Shown here one piece after another: positions 47,047 through 55,204 of a stretch of 64,000 nt of DNA. The position numbers and the translations under genes are program-made. A model generated the notes under the pieces. That model was given only the letters and a program-made list of their open reading frames with translations. It did not search any database and was not told the origin of the DNA. The stretch spans positions 8,122,001 through 8,186,000 of the forward strand of contig NZ_CP061913.1 of the NCBI RefSeq assembly GCF_019904175.1. Reading direction: 5' to 3'. This DNA is from Dactylosporangium vinaceum. Its GTDB lineage: Bacteria > Actinomycetota > Actinomycetes > Mycobacteriales > Micromonosporaceae. Position 1 is the first letter of the stretch, and each line of letters opens with the position of its first letter.

Positions 47047-48375
47047 TCAAGCCGGCCAGGTGGTCTCGATGCGGTGCAGGACGGTAGCGGTGTCCGTACC
47101 ACGGACCCAGTCGGTCATCCCGGACCAGAACGTGCCGGCACCGACGGCCGCGGGCATCTGGTCGGAGCCGTCGAAGCGGAACGCCGCCTCCGGGTCGGCC
47201 AGCAGGGCGGCCGAGAGCTTCCCGATGGGGGTGGTGAGCACGTCGCGGTCCAGGCCCTTGTTGGAGCTGACGATGCCGGAGGTGCGGGCGCGGCTGTCGG
47301 CGAAGTCGGGGGTGGTGAGGTACAGCGAGAATGCCTGGACCTCGGGCCGGTCGGTGAACGCGGCCGCGAAGACACCGGCGCCGAGCACGGGGCGCCCGGC
47401 GGCCGGGTCGACCGGCGGCAGGTAGAAGGCGTAGAGGTCGCCGTCCGGGGCGACGTCCGCGTTGGCCGGCCAGAAGCTGGTGTAGAAGGACGCCTGGTGG
47501 TGCAGGGCGCAGTCGTGAGTCAGGATCGGCAGCCCGGCCTCCTGGTAGGCGGTGGTGGCGATGCTGGCCACGCCGCCCAGGCCACCGTTGACGTACCGCG
47601 GGTTGCGCAGAATCCCGCCGACCCGGTCGAGCGCGGCCACGACCCGCGGGTCGTCGAACGGGATGCGGTGCTCGACCCACTCGTCGTAGACGGCCGGCCC
47701 GGCGGTGCGCAGCAGCATGTCCTCGAGCCAGTCGGTGACCGGCCAGCCCGTCGAGCCGCCCGACTCGATCCCGGCGCACCACGGCTTGATCCCGGTGCCG
47801 GCGATGCGGTCGCTCAGGCCGATCAGCTCGGCCCAGGTCTGCGGCACCGTCCACCCGTGGGCGGCGAAGAACTTCGGGGAGTACCAGACGAGCGACTTCA
47901 CATTGCCGTCGATGGGCGTGCCGTAGAGCTCGCCGTCGACGGTGCCGTACCGCTGCCAGTCGGCCGGGAAGTAGCGGCGCACGTTGTCGGCGACCGCGGC
48001 CGGGGCCGGTTGCAGCCGCCCGGCCCGGGCCATCAGGGCCAGCAGGCCCGGCTGCGGGAACAGCGCGACGTCGGGCACGTGCCCGGCGCCGACCTCGACC
48101 GGCAGCGACTTCTCGAAGTCGGCCCGGCCGGTGTAGTCGATCGTGATGCCGGTGCACGTTTCGAAGCCGGCCCACGCCTGGACGAGCTTGTCGGCCTCGA
48201 CGCCGCGGATGGAGGAGCTGACGGTGACCGTGCCGCCCGCGTGGCCGTGGTACGCGGCGTAGGGGGCGCAGGCGGGGTCCTCGGCGGGCCCGCTGGGGCC
48301 GGGTCCGGCGCACGCCGCGAGCATTGCGAGGGTCGCGGCGGCGGTGGCCGCTCGCGGTACCCCCGGAAAGCCCAT
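47047..48375 (-). CDS. Sugar-type ABC solute-binding lipoprotein, without ABC partners
   Basis: A 442-residue protein with a lipoprotein signal ('AAATLAMLAACAGPG', lipobox LAAC) and a bacterial extracellular solute-binding fold (family 1 type: 'GTVTVSSSIRGVEADKLVQA', 'DVALFPQPGLL', 'WYSPKFFAAHGWTVPQTWAE'). ATG 48375 gives the signal. No permease or ATPase genes are adjacent; instead a membrane diguanylate cyclase follows by 21 nt. A role as ligand receptor for that signalling protein is inferred from this context. Confidence 0.9.
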   Translation of the reverse strand: MGFPGVPRAATAAATLAMLAACAGPGPSGPAEDPACAPYAAYHGHAGGTVTVSSSIRGVEADKLVQAWAGFETCTGITIDYTGRADFEKSLPVEVGAGHVPDVALFPQPGLLALMARAGRLQPAPAAVADNVRRYFPADWQRYGTVDGELYGTPIDGNVKSLVWYSPKFFAAHGWTVPQTWAELIGLSDRIAGTGIKPWCAGIESGGSTGWPVTDWLEDMLLRTAGPAVYDEWVEHRIPFDDPRVVAALDRVGGILRNPRYVNGGLGGVASIATTAYQEAGLPILTHDCALHHQASFYTSFWPANADVAPDGDLYAFYLPPVDPAAGRPVLGAGVFAAAFTDRPEVQAFSLYLTTPDFADSRARTSGIVSSNKGLDRDVLTTPIGKLSAALLADPEAAFRFDGSDQMPAAVGAGTFWSGMTDWVRGTDTATVLHRIETTWPA

Positions 48376-48646
48376 GAATGCAGCATATGCGCGCAAAAAG
48401 CCGTCAAACCCGGGACGCCCGAACGGCCGGGAAAGGTTGCCCGGTCGGTACGGACATATCTGTCGATACCCACCCTGATGCGGGTGAGATAGGTGGTGAG
48501 GAATGTCACGAAGGGTCACGGGAGCGCCAGGAGCGGCCTAGCGTCGCGAACGGCCCTCACTGGGGCTGGACAACAGAATTGTCTGCTTTGCCCGGTACTT
48601 CGGGTCAGCGCCGGCATGACGGGCGCTCCACCCGAGACACGCGAGA

Positions 48647-49414
48647 GTGCACCGGGCCGACCATGGAGCCGAACTGAACGCTCGCCAGCCGCTGCACCGC
48701 ATTGCAGCAGGCACCGCAGCCATTGCCCTGTCCGCCGTCTGGCTCGGCCCCTCGGCCGCAGCGGCCCAACCCGCACCAACCGCGAAGGCGGAGACCGGGA
48801 CCGTCCTCACCGGCTCGCCCGCACTGACGCTCGCTGAGCAGGAGGCACTGCTCACCGCCTACGAGCGCGTCGACCGTGCCAACCGCGACGTGACGCTGCA
48901 TCTGGCCGCGTCGCAGCGCGACACGGCGACTCCCCCGGCGCCGCCCGCGCCGACGCCCACCAAGACGGCCTCGTCGACAGCTTCGAAGAAGACCACGTCG
49001 TCGTCCTCGTCATCCTCGTCGTCGTCCTCATCGTCCACGAAGAAGACGACAGGCGGCACGACCACCACGGTGAAGCCCCCGTCCGGGGCCGCCGGCACGG
49101 TGGTGTCGTTCGCGATGGCCCAGGTGGGCAAGCCGTACGTCTACGCGGCCTCGGGCCCGAACGCGTACGACTGCAGCGGTCTCGTGGCCGCCGCGTACGC
49201 CAAGGTCGGCATCAAGCTGCCGCACCAGAGCGAGCAGATCGCCGCCCGCGGTCGCCAGGTCCCCGCCGGCCAGTGGCTGCCGGGCGACGTCATCCACACG
49301 TCGGGGCACGTCGCCATCTACATCGGCGGCGGCAAGATGGTGGAGGCGGCCAACCCGTCGGCCGGCATCCGCGTCGCCCCGGTGCGCGGCGGCACGGCGT
49401 ACCGCTTCCTGTAG
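48647..49414 (+). CDS. NlpC/P60 cell-wall endopeptidase with poly-Ser linker
   Basis: A 255-residue secreted protein. The signal region ('AAGTAAIALSAVWLGPSAAA') is followed by a helical region, a Thr/Lys/Ser linker with a run of Ser residues (codons about 48998-49040), and a C-terminal NlpC/P60 domain with Cys176 in 'YDCSGLVAAAYAKVGI' and His221 in 'HTSGHVAIYIGGG'. It should cleave D-Glu-mDAP-type bonds of peptidoglycan. GTG 48647. No c-di-AMP riboswitch was recognised upstream despite the common association. Confidence 0.9.
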   Translation: MHRADHGAELNARQPLHRIAAGTAAIALSAVWLGPSAAAAQPAPTAKAETGTVLTGSPALTLAEQEALLTAYERVDRANRDVTLHLAASQRDTATPPAPPAPTPTKTASSTASKKTTSSSSSSSSSSSSSTKKTTGGTTTTVKPPSGAAGTVVSFAMAQVGKPYVYAASGPNAYDCSGLVAAAYAKVGIKLPHQSEQIAARGRQVPAGQWLPGDVIHTSGHVAIYIGGGKMVEAANPSAGIRVAPVRGGTAYRFL

Positions 49415-49495
49415 GCCGGTTCCTGCAGTTCGCTTTTCGGACCGGGCGGGGCGTTTTCCCTCAGAAGCGCGCCCGCCCGGGCCGATCAGGCGCAT

Positions 49496-51478
49496 GTGAG
49501 CGTTTCGCGCCGGCCCGCACTGCTCGTGCCGATGCTGTGGTTGTCCGACCGGGTCCGCACGAGCACCCGGCTGGCCGTGCTGGTGGTGGTACTGCTGGTC
49601 CCCGGCCTCGGCACCACCTACGCCTACACCACCTCCGTCGGCAACCAGCTCGGCTTCGCCGCCGGCGAGCGCACCGGCACCGAGGTGGTGCTGCCGGCCC
49701 TCACCGCGATGACCGAGCTCGCATCCGGCCGCAGCCCCGACCTCTCGGCGCTGCCCGGCAGCCTCCCCAGCGGCGGGGGTCCGGCCGCGGCCGACGCGGT
49801 CGCCACGCTCATCACCGACGTCGGCAACAGCTCCGGGCTGATCCTCGACCCGGACCTCGACACCTACTACGTCATGGACGCGCTCGTCGTCGAGCTGCCC
49901 AGGGCCCTCGCGGTCGCGGCCGGCGTCGCCGCCCCCGACACCACCGCGCCGCTCGCCGACCGGGTCGCCGCCCAGGCCGTGCGGGCCGGGCGCCTCGACG
50001 ACGCCGCGGCGGCCCTGCGCACCGGGTCGAAGACCGCCGTGGCCAACACCGCGGACGGCGCGCTCGCCGGCGACCTGCAGCCACTCGGTGCTGCCGCCGA
50101 CGCGCTCACCGCGCTCTCCGCCACCCTGACCAAGGGTCTGGCCACGCCCGGACCGGTCGACGCGAGCGCCGCCGCGGCCGCCATCCGCCAGGCGATCGGG
50201 CCGGCCACCGGCGCGCTGCAGCGACTCCTCGGCGAGCGCTACGACCGGCTCTCTCGGGACCGTACGATCAACCTCACCGTCACCAGCGTGACCGCCGTGC
50301 TGGCGATCTGGTTCGCCGCGTCGGTCTGGTGGCGCACCCGCCACGACGTGCAGCTCGCCGTCGGCGCGGTCACCGCCACCGCCCAGGGCGACCTGTCCGC
50401 GCGTGAGGTGCCGGCCGGTCGCGACGAGCTCGGCGACATCGGCCGCGCCCTGGAGCGCTCCCGGCAGCGCCTGGTCGAGCAGGAGGAGCAGCTCGGCCGG
50501 GCCCAGCGGATCCGCGAGGAGCAGCTGCACGCCAGCTTCGAGCAGCAGCGCGAGGGCCAGCGGCAGCTGCGGGAGCGGGCCCAGAGCGTCGTCGACGAGT
50601 CGGTCGGCGCGATCTCGGCCGAGCTCGAGGACGTCGTCGGCCAGGTCGGCGAGGTCCGCCAGGCCGCGCGCACGATCGAGGAGCGGGTCACCGAGGCCGA
50701 CCGGGCCACCGCATCCGTCATGGCCCGGGCCGCCGAGGCCGAGCGGGTCGTGGCCGCCCTCGGCGAGCGCCTGCGCCAGGTCGACGCCACCTCCCAGCTC
50801 ATCGCCGGCATCGCCGCCCAGACCCGGCTGCTGGCGCTCAACGCGACGATCGAGGCGGCCCGGGCCGGTGAGGCCGGGCGCGGCTTCACGGTCGTCGCGA
50901 ACGAGGTCAAGGACCTGGCCGGCAGCACCGCCGAGTCGACCGAGCGGATCGCCGCCACGATCTCCGAGCTCGAGCGGACCGCCGCGCAGATGAACGGCAC
51001 CATCCGGGCGATGGTCACGGGCGTCGGCGGGATCGGGGAGTGCACGGGGGTGCTGCACACCGTCGCCCAGGACCAGCACGCGACCGTCGAGCGGCTGACC
51101 GGCCGGGTCGGCGAGACCATGGAGCGCATCAGGGGCATGTCGGCGCTGGCCGAGAAGCTCGAACGCCGCCACGCCGAGCGGATCGCGGCGTCCGGCCCGG
51201 TGCGCTTCGGTGTCGACGGCGGGTCGGAGTTCGTGACCGGCGAGCTGATGGACCTGAGCACGGGTGGCCTGCGCGCCTGCACGGAGGGGGACGTACCTGT
51301 CCGTTCGGGCGACACCGTGGTCGTCGAGCTGAACCTCGGCGGCCCGGTGACCCGCACGCACGCCCAGGTCATGCACGTGGTGCGGCAGGGCCCGCAGACC
51401 GAGGTGGGGATGCAGCTGCTGACCCCGTCGCCGGAGGTGGTGGAGCGGATCCGCCGGTTCGTCGACGCCTCGGGCTGA
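49496..51478 (+). CDS. Methyl-accepting chemotaxis-like receptor with C-terminal PilZ domain
   Basis: A 660-residue protein. An N-terminal TM, a large extracytoplasmic sensor region (about 50-260), a second TM, HAMP ('VTATAQGDLSAREVPAGRDE') and a MCP signalling coiled coil (hairpin tip about 'TRLLALNATIEAARAGEAGR') precede a PilZ domain (about 555-650). The c-di-GMP signature is complete: RxxxR as RHAER (558-562) and DxSxxG as DLSTGG (586-591). The protein could let c-di-GMP bias a receptor-like signalling module; no CheA/CheW genes are adjacent. GTG 49496. Confidence 0.93.
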   Translation: MSVSRRPALLVPMLWLSDRVRTSTRLAVLVVVLLVPGLGTTYAYTTSVGNQLGFAAGERTGTEVVLPALTAMTELASGRSPDLSALPGSLPSGGGPAAADAVATLITDVGNSSGLILDPDLDTYYVMDALVVELPRALAVAAGVAAPDTTAPLADRVAAQAVRAGRLDDAAAALRTGSKTAVANTADGALAGDLQPLGAAADALTALSATLTKGLATPGPVDASAAAAAIRQAIGPATGALQRLLGERYDRLSRDRTINLTVTSVTAVLAIWFAASVWWRTRHDVQLAVGAVTATAQGDLSAREVPAGRDELGDIGRALERSRQRLVEQEEQLGRAQRIREEQLHASFEQQREGQRQLRERAQSVVDESVGAISAELEDVVGQVGEVRQAARTIEERVTEADRATASVMARAAEAERVVAALGERLRQVDATSQLIAGIAAQTRLLALNATIEAARAGEAGRGFTVVANEVKDLAGSTAESTERIAATISELERTAAQMNGTIRAMVTGVGGIGECTGVLHTVAQDQHATVERLTGRVGETMERIRGMSALAEKLERRHAERIAASGPVRFGVDGGSEFVTGELMDLSTGGLRACTEGDVPVRSGDTVVVELNLGGPVTRTHAQVMHVVRQGPQTEVGMQLLTPSPEVVERIRRFVDASG

Positions 51479-51532
51479 GCGGATTCGGCTGGTTGCCGAA
51501 CGCTTCCCAGCTTTGCGGTGTAAGTACTAGGC

Positions 51533-52477
51533 ATGACCGTACATCGGCGCATGACTGTCGTCCTGACCCTGGCCGCCGCGCTCACGGCCACGCTGCTGGC
51601 CGGGCCGGCCGCCGCGTCCGCCGCGGGCGCGGACCGCCCGCTACCCACCACGATCAACCTGCCCGACGGCTTCCAGCCCGAGGGCATCGCGATCGGCCCG
51701 GGTGCCTTCGCCTACTTCGGCTCCCGCGCCGACGGGCGAATCTACCGCGTCAACCTCGTCAGCGGGGCCGGCACCCAGCTCAGCCCGCCCGTCGGCACCG
51801 CGTCGCTGGGCATGAAGACCGACGGCCGCGGCCGCCTGTTCGTGGCCGGCGGAGGCGGCGGCGACGCGCGCGTCGTCGACACCCGCACGGGGGCGGTGCT
51901 GGCGTCCTACACGTTCACGACCGACACCACGTTCGTCAACGACGTGATCCTGCTCGACGGGGCCGCGTACTTCACGGACTCGCGGCAGGGGGTGCTGTAC
52001 AAGGTCGCTCCGGGCCGCCGCGGCAACCTCCCCGAGTCGTTCACCAAGCTGACCCTGACCGGCGACTTCGTCCTGACGCCGGGCGTGAACAACCTCAACG
52101 GCATCGCCGCGACCCCCGACGGCCGCGCCCTGATCGCCGTGCAGTCCAACACCGGGCTCCTGTTCCGCATCGACCCGCGCACCGGCGTCACCGAGCGCAT
52201 CGACACCGGCGACCGCACCTTCGTCAACGGCGACGGCCTGTGGCTCTCCGGCCGCACGCTCTACGTGGTCCAGAACCGCGACAACAAGGTCGTGGCGGTC
52301 GCCCTCAACCACGCCGGCACCAAGGGCACGGTCCGCGCCGAGCGCACCGACCCGCGCTTCGACGTGCCGACGACGATCGCCCAGTTCGGCCACCGCCTGT
52401 ACCTGCCCAACGCCCGCTTCAGCACGCCCCCGGCCGCCGGCACCACGTACACCGCCAACTCCATCGCCGTGTTCTGA
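51533..52477 (+). CDS. Secreted beta-propeller (SMP-30/NHL-like) protein
   Basis: A 314-residue protein with a signal peptide (about 1-30) and repeated four-stranded blades such as 'GFQPEGIAIGPGAFAYFGSR', 'TASLGMKTDGRGRLFVAGGG' and 'LNGIAATPDGRALIAVQSN', characteristic of six-bladed gluconolactonase/SMP-30-type propellers. Metal-binding residues are not certain. TAAGTA ends 6 nt before the ATG. The next gene begins 9 nt after its stop. Function unknown. Confidence 0.8.
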   Translation: MTVHRRMTVVLTLAAALTATLLAGPAAASAAGADRPLPTTINLPDGFQPEGIAIGPGAFAYFGSRADGRIYRVNLVSGAGTQLSPPVGTASLGMKTDGRGRLFVAGGGGGDARVVDTRTGAVLASYTFTTDTTFVNDVILLDGAAYFTDSRQGVLYKVAPGRRGNLPESFTKLTLTGDFVLTPGVNNLNGIAATPDGRALIAVQSNTGLLFRIDPRTGVTERIDTGDRTFVNGDGLWLSGRTLYVVQNRDNKVVAVALNHAGTKGTVRAERTDPRFDVPTTIAQFGHRLYLPNARFSTPPAAGTTYTANSIAVF

Positions 52478-52485
52478 TTGATCGC

Positions 52486-53136
52486 ATGGGGGATTCGTTA
52501 GCCGCACTGCTCGACGCCGCCGCCGCGGGCCGCTTTCCACCCCCTGACGGCGGCGTCTCGCTGCTCCCCCAGCCGAGCCCGCGCGACGCGGGCGTCATCG
52601 CCTTCACCGCCCACTCGGCCGTCTTCGTCGACGAGGACCCCGCCTGGCTGCGCGCTCAGCTGGCGGCCACGGGCACCGACCGGCTGGCCGCCCCCATGCA
52701 CCCCCGCTTCCTGACCGCGCTGTCCGACCGCACGGGCCGCACCGCCGAGACCATCGACCTGCTGACGGTGGCCACCGCCCTGGCCGGGCCCCCACCCCTG
52801 GACCTGCGCCAGGTGGACGCCGCAACCCACCCGAGGGTCGTCCGCGCCCGGACCCGCCGCGCCGACGTCCGGGCCTACGCAACCGAAGGCGCCCTCCTGG
52901 TCATCGGCCGCGGCGTGGCCGGCCGCTGGGAGGCCGCCATCGAGGTCGAGGAGCCCCACCGCCACCGGGGCCTGGGCCGCTCCCTGGCCCTGGCCGCCCG
53001 CCACCTGGTCCCCGACGGCGCCCCGATCTGGTCCCAGCAGGCCCCGGGCAACGCCCGCAGCGTGCGCACCTTCCAGGCCGCCGGCTACCGCCCGGTCGGC
53101 GCCGAGGCCCTCCTGGTCCGGCCGGGGCCGGCCTGA
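52486..53136 (+). CDS. GNAT-family N-acetyltransferase
   Basis: A 216-residue protein whose C-terminal 90 residues form a GNAT domain: 'AAIEVEEPHRHRGLGRSLAL' contains the acetyl-CoA-binding R-x-x-G-x-G motif, and 'WSQQAPGNARSVRTFQAAGY' is the following helix-strand. The N-terminal 120 residues are divergent. Possibly co-transcribed with the propeller gene. Acceptor substrate unknown. Confidence 0.85.
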   Translation: MGDSLAALLDAAAAGRFPPPDGGVSLLPQPSPRDAGVIAFTAHSAVFVDEDPAWLRAQLAATGTDRLAAPMHPRFLTALSDRTGRTAETIDLLTVATALAGPPPLDLRQVDAATHPRVVRARTRRADVRAYATEGALLVIGRGVAGRWEAAIEVEEPHRHRGLGRSLALAARHLVPDGAPIWSQQAPGNARSVRTFQAAGYRPVGAEALLVRPGPA

Positions 53137-53173
53137 CCCGCCACGCGTCCGAGCCGCTGCTGCCGCGCCGGCG

Positions 53174-53671
53174 TCAGTCGCGGTCGTCCTCTTTCTTCTC
53201 GCGCTGCATCGCGAGCTCGAGGGCCAGGACGGCGCAGAGGATGAGCAGGTGGTTCTCGCCGTCGGCGATGTTCACGGCGTAGCTGTCGCGGATGCTCAGC
53301 CAGCGCTTCGAGACCGACGCCACCTCGCGGCCGCCGCGCTCGACGGTGAACTCGTGGTCGAACAGGTCGCCCGACATCGTCAGGTCGTCCGGGCCGGGGA
53401 CGTCGATCGTGAACTTCTCGCGGAACGGCGTGAAGAGCTTCTTCCTGACCTCGCCCGCCTCTTCGCCGCCGATCTCGATCTGGTACGCCGGGCGCAGCGA
53501 GATCAGCTTCCGGTGCACCGACGCGACCTCGTTGCCGGAGGGGTCCTCGATGACGAGCTTGTCGCGCAGGCTCAGCACCTTGCCGTCGACGTGCAGGACC
53601 TTGCGCCCGTGGTCGTCGGTGACGTCGAAGTCGTCGCCGACGTCGAAGAAGCGCTCCTTGATGACATACAT
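53174..53671 (-). CDS. LURP-one-related (Tubby-like) protein
   Basis: A 165-residue protein starting 'MYVIKERFFDVGDDFDVTDD' and repeating the strand pattern 'KVLHVDGKVLSLRDKLVIED' and 'RKLISLRPAYQIEIG', which defines the LOR/DUF567 family. The fold is a Tubby-like barrel with a central helix ('NHLLILCAVLALELAMQREK'). It starts 4 nt after the methyltransferase stop, so the two are an operon. Possible lipid or membrane association; function unknown. Confidence 0.9.
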   Translation of the reverse strand: MYVIKERFFDVGDDFDVTDDHGRKVLHVDGKVLSLRDKLVIEDPSGNEVASVHRKLISLRPAYQIEIGGEEAGEVRKKLFTPFREKFTIDVPGPDDLTMSGDLFDHEFTVERGGREVASVSKRWLSIRDSYAVNIADGENHLLILCAVLALELAMQREKKEDDRD

Positions 53672-53675
53672 GCCG

Positions 53676-54446
53676 TCAATTGTCGGTCCTGGCCGCCACT
53701 TGCGCCCTGCGGGCCAGGACCAGATGCCCCTGCAGGTCGACGACGGTCGCGCCGCCGAGCCCGTCCAGTGTGGAGGCCAGCGCCGCGAGCGTGCGCTCCC
53801 GGTCGGCCGGCGAGCGCATCCGGAACGGGTTGAAGGTGCGCACGAGCCGCAGGAACCGCGCGGTGTCCATCGACACGGTCCGGCTCGAGTACTGCACTGT
53901 CACGTCCGCCCACAGCCCGGCGCCGCGGACGTCGTCATACGCCCACTCGATGGGCCGCAGGACCGACGGGGCCGGGTCCACCGAGGCGAAGGCCGCGTCG
54001 ATCGCGCGCTCGTGGACCGGGTCGGCGTAGCCGTACCGGTGGCCGAACAGCGCGAGGGTGCCGCCGGGCCGCAGGGCGTCGAACGCGAGGCGGTTGCGCC
54101 GGGCCGGGTCGAGCCAGTGCCAGGCCATCGCGCAGCCGACGACGTCGGCCGGGCCGGTCCCGGACGCCTCGAACGGCGCCACGACGATCGTCGCGGCCGG
54201 GAAGGCGCCGCGCAGGAGCGCGGCCATCCGCGGGTCCGGCTCGACGCACGTCAGCGCGCCGCCCAGCCGCGCCAGCACAGCCGTGCCTTTCCCCGTCCCG
54301 GCGCCGATCTCCAGGACGTCGCGCGGCGGAGGACCGTGATAGGCGGCGATCGCGTCGGACAGCGCCGGGTCGTAGCCGGGCCGGGCGTCGTCGTAGACGT
54401 CGGCCACCTCACCGAACCGCGTGCCGTCCCCCATGTCGGCCAGCAT
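53676..54446 (-). CDS. Class I SAM-dependent methyltransferase
   Basis: A 256-residue methyltransferase with motif I 'VLEIGAGTGKGTAVLARLG', motif II 'LTCVEPDPRMAALL' and 'GCAMAWHWLDPARR', the latter typical of the methyltransferase type 11/ubiE-like relatives such as YcgJ. ATG 54446 or ATG 54434 could be the start. It is followed by a LURP-one gene and preceded (upstream on the minus strand) by the tRNA array. Substrate unknown. Confidence 0.85.
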   Translation of the reverse strand: MLADMGDGTRFGEVADVYDDARPGYDPALSDAIAAYHGPPPRDVLEIGAGTGKGTAVLARLGGALTCVEPDPRMAALLRGAFPAATIVVAPFEASGTGPADVVGCAMAWHWLDPARRNRLAFDALRPGGTLALFGHRYGYADPVHERAIDAAFASVDPAPSVLRPIEWAYDDVRGAGLWADVTVQYSSRTVSMDTARFLRLVRTFNPFRMRSPADRERTLAALASTLDGLGGATVVDLQGHLVLARRAQVAARTDN

Positions 54447-54527
54447 CGCACAGTCGCAGGCCCCGGTGTCGATCCGGGCATTCCGCCGTTATGAGCGGCG
54501 GCCGAGCAGCCGGCTCCGCCTGCGCAG

Positions 54528-54547
54528 CACTGTGGAACTCCACAGTG
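54528..54547. terminator. Hairpin downstream of tRNA array
   Basis: CACTGTGG (54528-54535) and CCACAGTG (54540-54547) form a perfect 8-bp stem with a 4-nt loop, 19 nt after the last tRNA. There is no T tract, so termination without U-run is inferred. Confidence 0.55.
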
Positions 54548-54557
54548 GACGGCACAC
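54531..54557 (+). repeat. Right-flank copy of the tRNA-array boundary element (inverted)
   Basis: Read on the minus strand, this begins GTGTGCCGTCCACTGTGGAG and closely matches 55511-55536 read on the plus strand (GTGTGCCATCCACTATGGAG). The two copies are inverted and enclose the whole tRNA array. Confidence 0.7.
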
Positions 54558-54565
54558 GCGACGGG

Positions 54566-54638
54566 AGACCCCAGCCGGATTCGAACCGGCGTAGACCGCT
54601 TTGCAGGCGGTTCCCTGACCAGACTCGGGCATGGGATC
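54566..54638 (-). tRNA. tRNA-Cys (GCA)
   Basis: 73 nt; acceptor GATCCCA/TGGGGTC (one G-T pair), anticodon stem ACCGC/GCGGT with loop CTGCAAA (GCA), T arm GCCGG-TTCGAAT-CCGGC. Discriminator U73 is the Cys identity base. No encoded CCA. Last tRNA of the array. Confidence 0.88.
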
Positions 54639-54643
54639 GGGCG

Positions 54644-54716
54644 TACCCCCGGCTGGACTCGAACCAGCGACCTTCAGGTTCGGAACCTGGTGCTCTGTCC
54701 ACTGAGCTACGAAGGC
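54644..54716 (-). tRNA. tRNA-Arg (CCG)
   Basis: 73 nt; acceptor GCCTTCG/CGGGGGT with three wobble pairs, anticodon loop TTCCGAA (CCG), T arm GCTGG-TTCGAGT-CCAGC, discriminator A73. The first anticodon-stem pair is C-A. No encoded CCA. Confidence 0.88.
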
Positions 54717-54721
54717 ATACG

Positions 54722-54803
54722 TGCGGGCGGAGGGATTCGAACCCCCTCAGACAATGCAACTGGGTTACAGCCAGCCCCGACTCTCCGACGTCGGCGCGCC
54801 CGC
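54722..54803 (-). tRNA. tRNA-Tyr (GTA)
   Basis: 82 nt; acceptor GCGGGCG/CGCCCGC perfect, anticodon loop CTGTAAC (GTA), a 12-nt variable arm as in bacterial class II Tyr tRNAs, T loop TTCGAAT, discriminator A73. No encoded CCA. Confidence 0.88.
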
Positions 54804-54808
54804 TTGGG

Positions 54809-54852
54809 GACGGGACCGGCCGGCGCCCCCGTCGAACGCGGCCGGTCCCGTC
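54809..54852. other. 13-bp hairpin between tRNA-Met and tRNA-Tyr
   Basis: GACGGGACCGGCC (54809-54821) pairs perfectly with GGCCGGTCCCGTC (54840-54852); the loop is 18 nt. It may be an RNA processing element or partial terminator inside the array. Confidence 0.7.
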
Positions 54853-54871
54853 GTGATGTGGTGAAACGTGG

Positions 54872-54948
54872 AGGCAGGGGTGGGATTCGAACCCACGATC
54901 ACCCGGCTTATGAGACCGGTGAGGACGACCAGGCTCCTCTACCCTGCA
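54872..54948 (-). tRNA. tRNA-Met-like (CAT)
   Basis: About 77 nt; anticodon stem CCGGT/GCCGG with loop CTCATAA (CAT), T arm GTGGG-TTCGAAT-CCCAC. Position 1 does not pair with 72 (T-C), a feature reminiscent of initiator tRNAs, but the G-C run of the initiator anticodon stem is incomplete. CCA follows the acceptor on the DNA. Could also be an Ile2 tRNA if lysidine-modified. Ends uncertain by 1 nt. Confidence 0.8.
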
Positions 54949-54950
54949 AG

Positions 54951-55023
54951 TGCGCCGCCGGGGACTTGAACCCCGAACGCGCCGATGAAGAGTCGGCTGC
55001 TCTACCGGTTGAGCTAGCGGCAC
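54951..55023 (-). tRNA. tRNA-Lys (CTT)
   Basis: 73 nt; acceptor GTGCCGC/GCGGCGC, anticodon stem GCCGA/TCGGC with loop CTCTTCA (CTT), T arm CGGGG-TTCAAGT-CCCCG, A73. Position 37 is C instead of the usual purine. Confidence 0.88.
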
Positions 55024-55034
55024 GTGCACCTTCG

Positions 55035-55109
55035 AAGCGCGGACGGGACTCGAACCCGCACTGTTCCGGGGTGAAAACCCGGTGACTCTCCCAATTCGTC
55101 CACCGCGCC
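55035..55109 (-). tRNA. tRNA-Glu (TTC)
   Basis: 75 nt; acceptor GGCGCGG/CCGCGCT, anticodon stem CCGGG/CCCGG with loop TTTTCAC (TTC), T arm GCGGG-TTCGAGT-CCCGT. Discriminator is U, not the common G. Confidence 0.87.
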
Positions 55110-55125
55110 ACGCAAGACGATCAAG

Positions 55126-55198
55126 TGCCCCCGGCGCGATTCGAACGCGCACCGTCGACGTCCTCAACGTCGTGCCTCTGCCTTTGGGCTACGAGGGC
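55126..55198 (-). tRNA. tRNA-Leu (GAG) with short variable arm
   Basis: 73 nt; acceptor GCCCTCG/CGGGGGC, anticodon stem CGACG/CGTCG with loop TTGAGGA (GAG), T arm GCGCG-TTCGAAT-CGCGC, A73. The variable region is only 5 nt (ACGGT), whereas bacterial Leu tRNAs have a long variable arm. Confidence 0.85.
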
Positions 55199-55204
55199 GT
55201 GAAG

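Noticed and set aside
48376..48646. Possible c-di-AMP (ydaO) riboswitch before the NlpC/P60 gene
   Set aside because: The conserved core segments of the ydaO motif are not present; only the family association prompted the check.
54872..54948. Calling the CAT tRNA an initiator tRNA
   Set aside because: The 1-72 mismatch fits, but the three G-C pairs of the initiator anticodon stem are incomplete, so only Met-like is claimed.
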